A stretch of DNA of 64,000 nucleotides from JAVJPJ01 sp040217295 (GTDB lineage Bacteria > Pseudomonadota > Alphaproteobacteria > Rhodobacterales > Rhodobacteraceae): the NCBI GenBank assembly GCA_964460185.1, contig CAYWTM010000001.1, positions 1-64,000 on the forward strand. Direction: 5' to 3'. The stretch's first letter is position 1. Every line of letters starts with the position of its first letter. The notes under the pieces are model-generated. The model saw only the letters and a list, made by a program, of their open reading frames with translations, was not told the origin of the DNA and did no database searches. Below are positions 33,943 through 42,681 of the stretch, one piece after another. The translations under genes and the position numbers were made by a program.

Positions 33943-34935
33943 ATGACAAAAACCTTTACATCACACGGTCCGTGGCTGCGCGCCTCGGCACTTGCGGCGA
34001 TTGTGGCCGTGCCCGCGGTTCTGGCAGCGCCGGCGATCGCGCAGGAATACCCGTCGGCGGAAGAAACGCTCGACTGGACCATCGCGTTCGGCCCCGGTGG
34101 CGGCAATGACATCATGGCGCGCACGATCATCGACATTCTGACCACCTATGACCTGTATCCCGGTGATATCGCACCGGAAAACCGCGCCGGCGGCTCTGGT
34201 GCCGTGGGTTGGGGTTATCTGTTCGGCCAGTCCGGCAACGGCTATGGCATCTCGACCACGTCGGGCAGCTTCGTGACCACGCCGCTTCAGGCCGATACGC
34301 CCTGGCAGCCCGAGGATTTCACCCCGGTCGCCCTTCTGGCCACCGATGACCTCGTGCTTGTGGTCAATGGCTCGTCCGAGATCCAGAACATCGAGGAATT
34401 CATCGCCGCGGCACAGGCCAGCCCGATGAATATCGGCGGCACGGGCACCGTGAACGTGGACTTCATCGTACCGACGCTCTTCGCACAGCGCGCGGGCTTT
34501 GAGTTTGACTATGTGTCGTTCAACTCGATGGCAGACCAGACCACCGCCCTGCTGTCCGACGCACTGGACGCAATGGTTGGAAACCCCGGCGAAATCCTGG
34601 GCCTGATCGAATCCGGTGAACTGCGTCCGCTGGTCTTCTCGGGCCAGAACACGCCTGCCGCACTGGAAGGTGTGCCGACGATGGGCGAACTGGGCTATGA
34701 CATCGGCGTGTCGATGCCGCGTGGCCTGATCCTTGCACCCGACGCCCCGGCCGAGGCGCAGGAATGGTGGATCGCAACCATGCAGCAGGTCGTCCAGACC
34801 CCTGAATGGGCCACCTATATCGAAAGCAACACGCTGACACCGACCGTGATCTACGGCGAGGATTTCCGCACCTTCCTTGAGAACACCAAGAACGGGTTCG
34901 AAGAGGTTCTGCGGTCCGTCGGCGCAATCAACTGA
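33943..34935 (+). CDS. tctC: tripartite tricarboxylate transporter substrate-binding protein
   Basis: 330 residues from ATG 33943, preceded by GGGAGGATACT. Signal peptide ends at AIAQ-EYP (about residue 34). The mature protein starts with the TctC/Bug signature LDWTIAFGPGGGNDIMARTI, then ENRAGGSGAVGWGYLF and late LGYDIGVSMPRGLILAPDAPAE. Binds a carboxylate in the periplasm and delivers it to TctA/TctB. A strong hairpin after the stop probably raises its level relative to the membrane subunits. Confidence 0.93.
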   Translation: MTKTFTSHGPWLRASALAAIVAVPAVLAAPAIAQEYPSAEETLDWTIAFGPGGGNDIMARTIIDILTTYDLYPGDIAPENRAGGSGAVGWGYLFGQSGNGYGISTTSGSFVTTPLQADTPWQPEDFTPVALLATDDLVLVVNGSSEIQNIEEFIAAAQASPMNIGGTGTVNVDFIVPTLFAQRAGFEFDYVSFNSMADQTTALLSDALDAMVGNPGEILGLIESGELRPLVFSGQNTPAALEGVPTMGELGYDIGVSMPRGLILAPDAPAEAQEWWIATMQQVVQTPEWATYIESNTLTPTVIYGEDFRTFLENTKNGFEEVLRSVGAIN

Positions 34936-34953
34936 GACACCATCAGTCTAATG

Positions 34954-34986
34954 GACCGGCCGCGCGAAAAGCGCGGCCGGTCTTTT
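34954..34986 (+). terminator. intrinsic (leaky) terminator between tctC and tctB
   Basis: Perfect 12-bp stem GACCGGCCGCGC / GCGCGGCCGGTC with loop GAAAA and a TTTT tail, 18 bases after tctC and 19 before tctB. Partial read-through would explain excess binding protein over the membrane subunits. Confidence 0.85.
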
Positions 34987-35005
34987 ACCCCACGGGACAA
35001 CAAAC

Positions 35006-35452
35006 ATGCGCATTGCATTCCTCATCGTCGTGTTGGCCGGGGCGGTGTTCTATTCCTACATTGCCTTTATCGATCTGAATTTCCTGACGCGGACCGGTCG
35101 TCTTGGCCCGGGGTTCTTTCCAAGGATCGTTGGCGTCGCGATGGTGGTGTTCACGTTCTGGGCGCTGGTCGATGCCCTGCGCGAACGTCGTGCTGCCCAG
35201 GATGATGGCAGCGCATGGCGCGATGTGGTGACGCTGATGGCGCTCGCGGTCGGATACGCCGTGTTGCTGCGCCTGCTTGGCGGCTTTCCCGCGACGGTGG
35301 TCTATCTGGGCCTGTCGCTGGTGATCGTGAACCCGGGCCGCCATTTGCAGAACGCGATCCTGACCGCCGTCATACCGACGGCCATATACCTGCTGTTCGA
35401 CCGGCTGTTGAATGCCAACATGCCGCCCGCCCTTCTTGACCTGCCGTTCTGA
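35006..35452 (+). CDS. tctB: tripartite tricarboxylate transporter small membrane subunit
   Basis: 148 residues with four hydrophobic segments (FLIVVLAGAVFYSYIAF, GVAMVVFTFWALV, LMALAVGYAVLL, LTAVIPTAIYLLFD). RTGRLGPGFFPRIVGV is the conserved TctB loop. Works with TctA in the inner membrane to take up a carboxylate by secondary transport. Lies between tctC and tctA, 41 bases before the latter. Confidence 0.9.
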   Translation: MRIAFLIVVLAGAVFYSYIAFIDLNFLTRTGRLGPGFFPRIVGVAMVVFTFWALVDALRERRAAQDDGSAWRDVVTLMALAVGYAVLLRLLGGFPATVVYLGLSLVIVNPGRHLQNAILTAVIPTAIYLLFDRLLNANMPPALLDLPF

Positions 35453-35493
35453 ACGATAGCTGGCCCGAGCGCCCGCTCAGTGGAGACCACCTG

Positions 35494-37017
35494 ATGGATA
35501 TTTTCGGCGATCTGATGATGGGGCTTTCGCTCGCCATCTCTCCGATCAACATGCTGTACCTGCTGGCCGGCGCAATGGTGGGCATGGTCGTGGGCGTGAT
35601 CCCCGGTTTCGGCCCGTCAGCCGGACTTGCCATCTTGTTGCCGGTGACCTTCGGCATGGATCCGGTTCCCGCGATCATGATGTTGGCCGCGATTTATTAC
35701 GGCGCGATGTATGGGGGCACGATCACCTCGATCTTGCTCAACACTCCGGGCGAAAGCGCCACGGTGGCCAGTACATTCGACGGCTTTCCCCTGGCCAAGA
35801 ACGGGCGCGCGGGCCCAGCGCTTGTGATGCAGGCGGCCGCCTCTTTCGTGGGGGGCACCGTCGGTGTGGTCCTGATCACGATCCTGGCCCCCATGTTCGC
35901 GCAGGTCTCGCGAAGTTTCGGGCCGCCGGAATATTTCCTGCTGGCCGTGATGGGCATGCTGACGCTGATCGTGATGATCGGGCAGCACTGGAAACTCGGC
36001 GTCGTCTCGGCACTGATCGGGTTTGCGCTCGGCACCGTCGGTGTCGACCTCGAAACCGGGCAAGGCCGCTACACATTCGGGTCGGCCGAACTGATCGGGG
36101 GCATCTATTTCATCCCCATCGCGATCGGCCTTTTTGGTCTGGGCGAGCTGTTTTACGCGTTCTACCAGGGCCTGCACAAAACCGGCACAGGCGGCATCGT
36201 GCAATATGACAAGGAAGAACGCTTCTGGCCCACCCGCCATGACTGGATTTCCACCCGCATGACCATGGCGCGGCATTCGATCCTGGGCTTCATCGTCGGC
36301 GTGATCCCCGGTGCCGGGGCCACCATCGCCTCGCTCATGGCCTATTCCACCGAACGCTCCATCTCCAAGAACAAGGCGAATTTCGGCAAGGGCGAGATGG
36401 CGGGCCTTGTCGCCCCCGAGACGGCCAACAACGCGGCATCCTCCGGGGCGATGATCCCGCTGCTGACACTGGGCATTCCGGGATCCGCCTCGACCGCCGT
36501 CCTGTTGGCGGCCTTCTTGATGTGGGGCCTGCGCCCCGGCCCGCTGTTCATGGAACAGAACCCAGAACTGGCTTGGGGTCTTATCGCATCCATGTACCTG
36601 GGCAACATGGCGCTTTTGGCGATCAGCATCTTTGCCATCCCGCTGTTCGTGCAAATGATCAAGGTGCCCTACCGGGTGCTGGGCCCGACCATCATCGTGA
36701 TCTGCACCTTGGGCACGTTCAGCGTCCACGCGTCCTTTGTCGAAACCTACCTGATGTTCGGCGCCGGCATCGTGGGCTTTTTCATGCGGCTCTACGGGTT
36801 TTCGCCGGCAGCGCTGGTTCTGGCGCTGGTGCTTGGCCCCCTGGCGGAGGAAGCCTTGCGCCAGACACTGACGATCTCACGCGGGTCTTTCGGGATCTTC
36901 GTGGAACGCTCCGCATCGCTGTGGATCATCGCGGTGACGATCGGATTGCTGGTGTTGCTGCCGCTTCTTGGCCGCTTCGGCAAAAAGGCCGAAGAGGCCG
37001 AAAAAGCAGGGACCTGA
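35494..37017 (+). CDS. tctA: tripartite tricarboxylate transporter large membrane subunit
   Basis: 507 residues with about twelve membrane segments. The duplicated family motif appears as GMVVGVIPGFGPSAGLAILLP and again as GFIVGVIPGAGATIASLMAY; the conserved AIYYGAMYGGTITSILLNTPGE and APETANNAASSGAMIPLLTLGIPGS blocks are both present. It is the conducting subunit of the TctCBA carboxylate uptake system. Six bases separate it from the next gene, which suggests cotranscription with the dehydrogenase. Confidence 0.95.
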   Translation: MDIFGDLMMGLSLAISPINMLYLLAGAMVGMVVGVIPGFGPSAGLAILLPVTFGMDPVPAIMMLAAIYYGAMYGGTITSILLNTPGESATVASTFDGFPLAKNGRAGPALVMQAAASFVGGTVGVVLITILAPMFAQVSRSFGPPEYFLLAVMGMLTLIVMIGQHWKLGVVSALIGFALGTVGVDLETGQGRYTFGSAELIGGIYFIPIAIGLFGLGELFYAFYQGLHKTGTGGIVQYDKEERFWPTRHDWISTRMTMARHSILGFIVGVIPGAGATIASLMAYSTERSISKNKANFGKGEMAGLVAPETANNAASSGAMIPLLTLGIPGSASTAVLLAAFLMWGLRPGPLFMEQNPELAWGLIASMYLGNMALLAISIFAIPLFVQMIKVPYRVLGPTIIVICTLGTFSVHASFVETYLMFGAGIVGFFMRLYGFSPAALVLALVLGPLAEEALRQTLTISRGSFGIFVERSASLWIIAVTIGLLVLLPLLGRFGKKAEEAEKAGT

Positions 37018-37023
37018 CGGCGC

Positions 37024-38043
37024 ATGCTTGTCACTCAGGAAAAGGCGCAGGCCCTGGCGGCCCGCGCCTTTTTGCGTTGCGGTGTCCGGGATGGCATGGC
37101 GGCCGACGCAGCCCGGATGATGACCATGGCCGAGATGATGGGGATCACCACCCACGGCCTTGCCCGCGTGTCGAACTATGTCGACCGTTTGCAGGCCGGG
37201 GGCATGGACCCGCGCACCGAACCCGTCATCACGGCCCCTGCCCCGGCGCTTTTGCAGGTGGACGGTCGAAATGGGCTTGGCCCGGCGGTTGCCCTGCGAG
37301 CCACAAGGGCCGCGATGAACGCCGCGCGCGCAACCGGGATCGCCGCGGCCTTTTGCAGACATTCCACCCACCTGGGCGCGCTTGCGCCGCTGTTGTGGAT
37401 CGCCGCGCAAGACGGGTTCGCCGCGATCATCACGACCAACACCGCGCCGATGATCGCGCCTGCAGGCGGGCGGCGGGCGCTTTTGGGCAACGCGCCGGTT
37501 GGACTCGCGATCCCGGATGAAGACGGCATGCCGGTTCTGCTGGACATGGCGTTGTCGGTTGCCGCGCGCTCAAAGGTGCGCGCTGCCGCCAGCGCGGGCG
37601 CATCCATTCCGGAGACATGGGCCACAGATGCCCAGGGCCGCCCGACAACCGATGCGGCGGCGGCGATGGACGGGTTGATGCAGGCCATCGGAGGGGCCAA
37701 GGGCGCGCATCTCGCCCTATGTCTTGACCTGTTCGCAGGTGGGCTGTCGGGGGCCGCCATGATGGGTGAGATCCCCAACGCGAACACCACCCCCGATGTG
37801 CCACCCGATCTTGGCCATATGATCGTGATCATAGACGCAGCACGCCTGATGCCGCCTGACAGGCTATCGGCGCGGTTGGCCGATGCGCGCAACATGGTGG
37901 AAACAACCCCACGCGTTGATCCGGCCCAGGCGATCCGCCTGCCGGGCGAACGCGCGGTGGCGGCCCTGAAAACGGCTCGGGCGCAAGGGTTCACCCTTGC
38001 GCCCGACCTGTTCGATACCCTGTCACGCCTCGCCGGAGACTAA
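37024..38043 (+). CDS. Ldh family (malate/L-lactate/sulfolactate-type) oxidoreductase
   Basis: 339 residues. NAD(P)-dependent dehydrogenase of the unusual Ldh/YlbC fold: GITTHGLARVSNYVDRL (His of the active site), CRHSTHLGALAPLLW, ITTNTAPMIAPAGG and VLLDMALSVAARSKV are family blocks; KGAHLALCLDLFAGGLSGA near the end also fits. Typical substrates are malate, sulfolactate, ureidoglycolate or related 2-hydroxyacids. It follows tctA by six bases, so the transporter probably imports its substrate. Convergent with the PLP enzyme. Confidence 0.88.
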   Translation: MLVTQEKAQALAARAFLRCGVRDGMAADAARMMTMAEMMGITTHGLARVSNYVDRLQAGGMDPRTEPVITAPAPALLQVDGRNGLGPAVALRATRAAMNAARATGIAAAFCRHSTHLGALAPLLWIAAQDGFAAIITTNTAPMIAPAGGRRALLGNAPVGLAIPDEDGMPVLLDMALSVAARSKVRAAASAGASIPETWATDAQGRPTTDAAAAMDGLMQAIGGAKGAHLALCLDLFAGGLSGAAMMGEIPNANTTPDVPPDLGHMIVIIDAARLMPPDRLSARLADARNMVETTPRVDPAQAIRLPGERAVAALKTARAQGFTLAPDLFDTLSRLAGD

Positions 38044-38051
38044 ACGAGCGA

Positions 38052-39311
38052 TCAGGCGTCGCCTTCGGTGATCTCACGCATGGCTTGCAAGAACTGAGCC
38101 ACCTCGGCCTCGGTGTTGTAGTGGCACATCGAAACCCGGATCGCGCTGGGCAGGCCCAGCGGATCGAGGATATTGCCGGAATAGTGATCGGCCTTGCGGG
38201 TGTGGGTTCTGATGCCCCGCGCACGCAGCTTGGTGACCACATCGGGGGCGTCCTGCCCCGCGACCGAAATCGACACCAGCCCCTCGCGACGCGGGTTTTC
38301 AACACCGCCGATGATCGTGACCGAAGGCATGTCAGCAAGCCCCTTGAGGTTCCCTGTGCCGTGGATCATCGCATCGGTCAGCGCCTTTTCATGTTCATGG
38401 ATCGCCTCGCCGGCGGCCACGATCCGCGCGCGCCGGTCGGTCGCATCGGACACCTGACTGCCCAGCCATTCGAAATAATCCACCACATCGGAGAAAGTCG
38501 CATAGGCGCCGGTATCGCGCGTGCCCAGTTCCCACGGCTCGCCAGGGGCGTTCAGCAAATGATCATGGGGCAACTTGGCCAGCCGGTCGGATGTCCAGGC
38601 TACACCATAGCCGTGGCGCGAGAACACCTTGTAGGGCGATACGACATAGCCGTCGATGCCGTAACTTTCGATGTCGAGCCTGCCATGGGCGGCGTGCTGG
38701 ATTCCATCGACGATGATGAAACACTCGGGCGCAACGGCGCGGATCGCCTTGGAAATCGCCGCCACATCCATGCCCATTCCGGACACGGGCGAGGTGTGCA
38801 GGATCGTGGCGACCTGCGTATCGGGCGTGATCTGCGCGGCATAGGCGGCCGCGTCCACGGCGCCGGTTTCGTCATCATGTGCGATCAAGACATGCGTCTT
38901 GCCGGCGGCCTCGGCCCATTTATGCGATGCACTGCGGGTCGCGGGATGTTCCACCGTGCTGCCCAGAACGATGCCGTCCGGCGTGCCCATGACGGCCACG
39001 CGGATCAGGCGGAACAGCAATTCCGTCCCGCTCTCGCCAACGAAGAACTGTCCGGCCGGCGCATTGAACATGATGGCCATATCGGCCTTGGCCTTGTCGA
39101 TCATGGCGACAAGCGCATGAGCAGCAGGGTTGTCGCGGCCCTGGTTGTCGGGGATCGCGGCCATCTTGGCCGATGTTTCCACCACGGAATTCAGCGTCAG
39201 CGCGCCGCCCGCGTTCTCGAAAAACACCCTCGGCCCCTCGAAAGGGCAGGTGTCCACATGGGCGAACCGGCTGCGAACTTCGTCGAGCAGGGCAGGATTG
39301 GAGGTCAGCAT
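38052..39311 (-). CDS. aminotransferase class V / cysteine-desulfurase-like PLP enzyme
   Basis: 419 residues of the class V fold. PLP Lys228 in VSPYKVFSRHGYG, Asp202 in IIVDGIQHAAHG, and a phosphate region FVGESGTELLFRLI are visible. The start FENAGGALTLNSVVETSAKM and end GLPSAIRVSMCHYNTEAEVAQFL fit cysteine-desulfurase-like proteins often seen in catabolic islands rather than IscS. No Fe-S or thiamine genes are nearby, so desulfuration should not be assumed; it could be an aminotransferase or lyase. Upstream genes on the same strand are a thioesterase and a crotonase. Confidence 0.82.
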   Translation of the reverse strand: MLTSNPALLDEVRSRFAHVDTCPFEGPRVFFENAGGALTLNSVVETSAKMAAIPDNQGRDNPAAHALVAMIDKAKADMAIMFNAPAGQFFVGESGTELLFRLIRVAVMGTPDGIVLGSTVEHPATRSASHKWAEAAGKTHVLIAHDDETGAVDAAAYAAQITPDTQVATILHTSPVSGMGMDVAAISKAIRAVAPECFIIVDGIQHAAHGRLDIESYGIDGYVVSPYKVFSRHGYGVAWTSDRLAKLPHDHLLNAPGEPWELGTRDTGAYATFSDVVDYFEWLGSQVSDATDRRARIVAAGEAIHEHEKALTDAMIHGTGNLKGLADMPSVTIIGGVENPRREGLVSISVAGQDAPDVVTKLRARGIRTHTRKADHYSGNILDPLGLPSAIRVSMCHYNTEAEVAQFLQAMREITEGDA

Positions 39312-39329
39312 CTCAGTGATCCTTGAGCA

Positions 39330-39800
39330 TTAAATCTTTGGCATTTTCCACGTCGCCGTGGCCAGCGCCGCCAGTTTTCCATCGGGTCCCGTCAGGCGAC
39401 TTTCCATGAAGGACATCGTCCGCCCGCGACGGGTAAACCGCCCTTCGCAGGTCACCACGCCTTCCGTGACAGGGCGCATGAACTGAACCTTCATTTCGAT
39501 TGTCGCACCTGGGCCCGCCACCTTGTTGACCAGATGGCCCATGGAGATGTCCATGGCAGACGCCATCGCGCCACCATGAAGCGAGCCCTGGGGATTCTTC
39601 AACAGGTCCGTGACCTCGAATGTCAGGCGGCAGACCTCTTTTTCCGCGTCGGGCGCTTCATGGGGCAGGTAGTCGAACGACAGGCCCAGGAACCGCGCGA
39701 AAAAGAACGTCTCGAAGGCCTGCGCGTGACCTTCGAGTGCGGTGTCGAAATGGGCGCGCGCGGCGTCTTCGTCCACGCGCCTCGGCGATCCGTCAGCCAT
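39330..39800 (-). CDS. PaaI-type acyl-CoA thioesterase (hotdog fold)
   Basis: 156 residues. The core motif NPQGSLHGGAMASAMDISMGH matches the hotdog helix with HGG and the acidic Asp; KVQFMRPVTEGVVTCEG and RTMSFMESRL follow as the family strands. Hydrolyses CoA esters, often aromatic or short acyl. Its ATG overlaps the stop of the crotonase gene by one base, so the two are coupled. The first 35 residues are a non-conserved extension. Confidence 0.87.
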   Translation of the reverse strand: MADGSPRRVDEDAARAHFDTALEGHAQAFETFFFARFLGLSFDYLPHEAPDAEKEVCRLTFEVTDLLKNPQGSLHGGAMASAMDISMGHLVNKVAGPGATIEMKVQFMRPVTEGVVTCEGRFTRRGRTMSFMESRLTGPDGKLAALATATWKMPKI

Positions 39801-40585
39801 CAGGCGCCCACGAAATTCGGTTTGCGCTTTTCAAGAAACGCGCGGCGCCCCTCGACGTAGTCGGCGCTGTCGAAACACGCTTTCACCATGGCCGCGCATT
39901 GATCATGGTTCTGCCGGCTTTCGGGGGCCAGGGTCTGGCCGACGATGTATTTTACCGATCCCACCGTCATGGGCGCGTTGGCCGCGATCATCTCGGCCGT
40001 TTCTTGCGCGACCTTGCCGACATCGGCATCCGGCACCACCCGGTTCACCAGCCCCATGATCCGCGCCTCTTCGGCGGTGAACCGGCGGGCGGTGAAAAAG
40101 ATCTCCTTGGCGAAGGCCGGGCCGACCACGTTGACCAGACGGTTGATGCCCTCGAACCCGTAGCCAAGACCCAGCTTCGCGGCGGGCACGGCAAAGTTCG
40201 ACCCTTCACCGCAGATCCGGATGTCGCAGCTCAGCGACAGGGCCACACCGCCGCCGATGCAGAATCCGTCGATCTGCGCGATGGTTGGCTTGGTGAACGC
40301 TTCGATCAGGTCATAAACCCGTTTGGTCGCGGCATTGTAGTGGGCCACTGCCTCGGCGCTGGCACGTTCGGTTTCGAATTTCGAGACATCCGCGCCGGAC
40401 ACGAAGGCTTTGCCGCCTGCGCCCGACAGGATCAGAATGCGCACGCTGTCATCGGCCTGAAAGCGATGCACGGCAGCCTCGACCGCCTCCCACATTTCAA
40501 GCGACACGGCGTTGCGCTTTTCAGGTTGGTTGAAAATGATCCGGGCGATATCGCCCGATTGCTCGGTAATGATCTTGTCGGTCAT
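39800..40585 (-). CDS. enoyl-CoA hydratase/isomerase family protein
   Basis: 261 residues of the crotonase fold. GGKAFVSGADVSKFE forms the first oxyanion-hole segment and DGFCIGGGVALSLSCDIRI the second. The usual position of the second catalytic Glu is within AKLGLGYGFEGINRL, which differs from the P-E-x-x-L-G-x-x-P form of true hydratases, so another crotonase activity (isomerase, decarboxylase, hydrolase) is possible. Coupled to the thioesterase downstream and 24 bases after the CoA-transferase. Confidence 0.88.
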   Translation of the reverse strand: MTDKIITEQSGDIARIIFNQPEKRNAVSLEMWEAVEAAVHRFQADDSVRILILSGAGGKAFVSGADVSKFETERASAEAVAHYNAATKRVYDLIEAFTKPTIAQIDGFCIGGGVALSLSCDIRICGEGSNFAVPAAKLGLGYGFEGINRLVNVVGPAFAKEIFFTARRFTAEEARIMGLVNRVVPDADVGKVAQETAEMIAANAPMTVGSVKYIVGQTLAPESRQNHDQCAAMVKACFDSADYVEGRRAFLEKRKPNFVGA

Positions 40586-40609
40586 GGGTCCGTCCGTTTT
40601 TGTCGTCGG

Positions 40610-41824
40610 TTAGGTGGCGCCAGAGGCTTTCATCTCGGCGATCTCTGCATCGCTCAGGCCGATCTCGGTCAGGATCTCGGCGCTATGCTGGCCCGCCTTG
40701 GGCGGCGGCGTGGCGATATGGCTGCCGGTGCGGCTCATGATGATGGGCTGGCCCACCAACTCCGTCTCGCCCCGCTCCTGGCTGGTGACGGGTTGAGCCA
40801 GGCCAAGATGGCGCACCTGCGGATTGCTGAAGACTTGCCCGATATTGTTGATCTCGCCGGCGGGAACGCCCGCCTTGGTGAACAGATCGATCCAGTCTGA
40901 GGTCGAGCGGGTCATGGTGATCGCCTCGATCTCTTCGCCCAGCGCATCCCGATTGTCGGACCGGGCCGGGGCCGTGGCGTAGCGATCATCCTCGAGCCAA
41001 TCCATCCGGCCCATCGTTTCGGCGAATTTGGCCCAGATTGTGTTGCCCGTCACGGCGATGTTCATATGCCCGTCAGCGGTCTTGAATACCCCGGTAGGGA
41101 TAGAGGTCGGGTGGTTGTTGCCCGCCTGTTTCGGAATCTCGCCATCCATCAGGAACCGGGCGGCCTGAAAATCGAGCATGAAGACCTGCGCCTGCAACAG
41201 CGAGGTCTGCACCCATTGTCCGCGGCCCGAACTCTGGCGTTCGAAGAGCGCGATCAAGATGCCCTGCGCCGCGAAAAGCCCGGCACAGAGATCGGCGATC
41301 GGAATGCCCACGCGCATCGGGCCGGTGCCCGGCGCGCCGGTGATCGACATCAGCCCCCCCATGCCCTGCGCGATCTGGTCGAAACCGGGGCGGTCGGCCA
41401 GCGGCCCATCCTGACCGAAGCCGGAAATCGAGGCGTAGATCAGGCCGGGGTTGGTCTGGCTCAGCGTATCGTAGTCGATGCCGAGCCGGGTTTTCACGCC
41501 GGGGCGGAAGTTTTCGACAATGATGTCCGCCGTATCGGCCAGCTTGCGGAAGGCTGCCAGACCGGCCTCGTTCTTGAGATCGAGCGTCAGGCTGCGCTTG
41601 TTGCGATGCAGGTTCTGAAAATCGGGGCCCGAACGCGGGCCCCCGAACTGGGCAGTGTCCACGGGCGCTTCGATCTTGATGACATCGGCGCCCCAATCCG
41701 CCAGTTGCCGCACGCAGGTCGGACCCGACCGCACCCGTGTCAGATCCAGCACCCGAAGGCCGGAAAGCGCCGTGCTGGCGGCAGCGACCGGCTTGGTCAC
41801 GTGCTTGTCTCGAGGCTCTGACAT
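40610..41824 (-). CDS. CaiB/BaiF (type III) CoA-transferase
   Basis: 404 residues. Type III CoA-transferases move CoA between acids using an Asp; here the Asp is expected in ADRPGFDQIAQGMGGLM. Other blocks: GLRVLDLTRVRSGPTCVRQLADWGADVIKIE at the N-terminus (split), NKRSLTLDLKN, IVENFRPGVKTRLGIDY and LYASISGFGQDGP. First gene of the minus-strand unit CoA-transferase, crotonase, thioesterase, PLP enzyme, which would activate and process a carboxylic acid as its CoA ester. Divergent from a GntR gene. Confidence 0.92.
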   Translation of the reverse strand: MSEPRDKHVTKPVAAASTALSGLRVLDLTRVRSGPTCVRQLADWGADVIKIEAPVDTAQFGGPRSGPDFQNLHRNKRSLTLDLKNEAGLAAFRKLADTADIIVENFRPGVKTRLGIDYDTLSQTNPGLIYASISGFGQDGPLADRPGFDQIAQGMGGLMSITGAPGTGPMRVGIPIADLCAGLFAAQGILIALFERQSSGRGQWVQTSLLQAQVFMLDFQAARFLMDGEIPKQAGNNHPTSIPTGVFKTADGHMNIAVTGNTIWAKFAETMGRMDWLEDDRYATAPARSDNRDALGEEIEAITMTRSTSDWIDLFTKAGVPAGEINNIGQVFSNPQVRHLGLAQPVTSQERGETELVGQPIIMSRTGSHIATPPPKAGQHSAEILTEIGLSDAEIAEMKASGAT

Positions 41825-41880
41825 GGTGGCTCCCCTGATGGACCATCGGTTGAACTATGGTATATGTCGCGCGCATTCTG

Positions 41881-41910
41881 ATGACAATAAAAATGTTAAT
41901 TGTTGACAAA
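41881..41910. promoter_or_regulatory. candidate GntR operator (TTGTTGACAA)
   Basis: ATGACAAT (41881-41888) and ATTGTTGACAAA (41899-41910) lie in the divergent region between the CoA-transferase and the second GntR gene. The word TGTTGACAA (41901-41909) is identical to one in the operator candidate at 33137-33145, suggesting related or shared control. Confidence 0.4.
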
Positions 41911-41943
41911 AATGCAAAGCCGGGATCAACAAAGGCCATGATG

Positions 41944-42636
41944 ATGAGTGAAAGAGCAATTGGACCACGGCGCGCCACCCTTGCGGGTGAGGTGCGCGCC
42001 GAGATCGAACGCATGATTGTCGATGGTGAACTGGCCGCTGGCGAAAAGATGAACGAGCTTGCCCTGTCCAACATCATGGGCGTCAGTCGCGGCACCGTGC
42101 GCGAGGCCATCCGGTCGCTTGCCGACAGTGGCCTGATCGATCTTGTCGCCAATCGTGGCGCGTTTGTCCATGAGACGACGCTGGCTGAAATCCGGAACCT
42201 CTACGATCTGCGCGGCGCGATCTTTTCCATGGCCTGTTCAGCCGCCGCGCGCCGGGTGGCGGAAGGATTCGAGGCAGACCTGGCCCGCAATTTGAAGCGG
42301 AACATCGAACAGATGCAGGCTGCCTACAAGAAAGAAGACACCGCGCGTTACTATGCGCTGAACATCGAATTTCATGACATGCTGCTGAAAGGCGCGGAAA
42401 ACCCCAAGGCCAAGATGATATACGACAATCTGGTCAAGGAAATGCACCTGTTCCGACGCCGGGGCCTGTCGATCGTGAACAACCTGGCCCGGTCGCTGGA
42501 AGAACATATCGCCATCAGCGACGCGGTAATTGCGGGCGACCCCGAAGCCGCGCGCAGCGCGGCACACATGCACATCACGTCGGGTCTGGCGCGCTACATG
42601 CACATGCTGGACCAGGAACCCAAACCCGCCCCCTGA
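41944..42636 (+). CDS. GntR family regulator, FCD subfamily
   Basis: 230 residues from ATG 41944; ATGs at 41938 and 41941 are alternatives, but AAAGG at 41931-41935 is best spaced for 41944. Winged helix with EIERMIVDGELAAGEKMNELALS and MGVSRGTVREAIRSLADSGLI, then the FCD domain with NLYDLRGAIFSMACSAAAR, NIEFHD and EEHIAISDAVIAGDPEAA. It resembles the GntR at 33174 in layout and spacing. Probable regulator of the divergent CoA-transferase unit and of matB downstream (45 bases). Confidence 0.92.
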   Translation: MSERAIGPRRATLAGEVRAEIERMIVDGELAAGEKMNELALSNIMGVSRGTVREAIRSLADSGLIDLVANRGAFVHETTLAEIRNLYDLRGAIFSMACSAAARRVAEGFEADLARNLKRNIEQMQAAYKKEDTARYYALNIEFHDMLLKGAENPKAKMIYDNLVKEMHLFRRRGLSIVNNLARSLEEHIAISDAVIAGDPEAARSAAHMHITSGLARYMHMLDQEPKPAP

Positions 42637-42681
42637 TCCGCCGGGTGCGGCGCCCGCCAGAGACGAAAGAAAGACCACACC

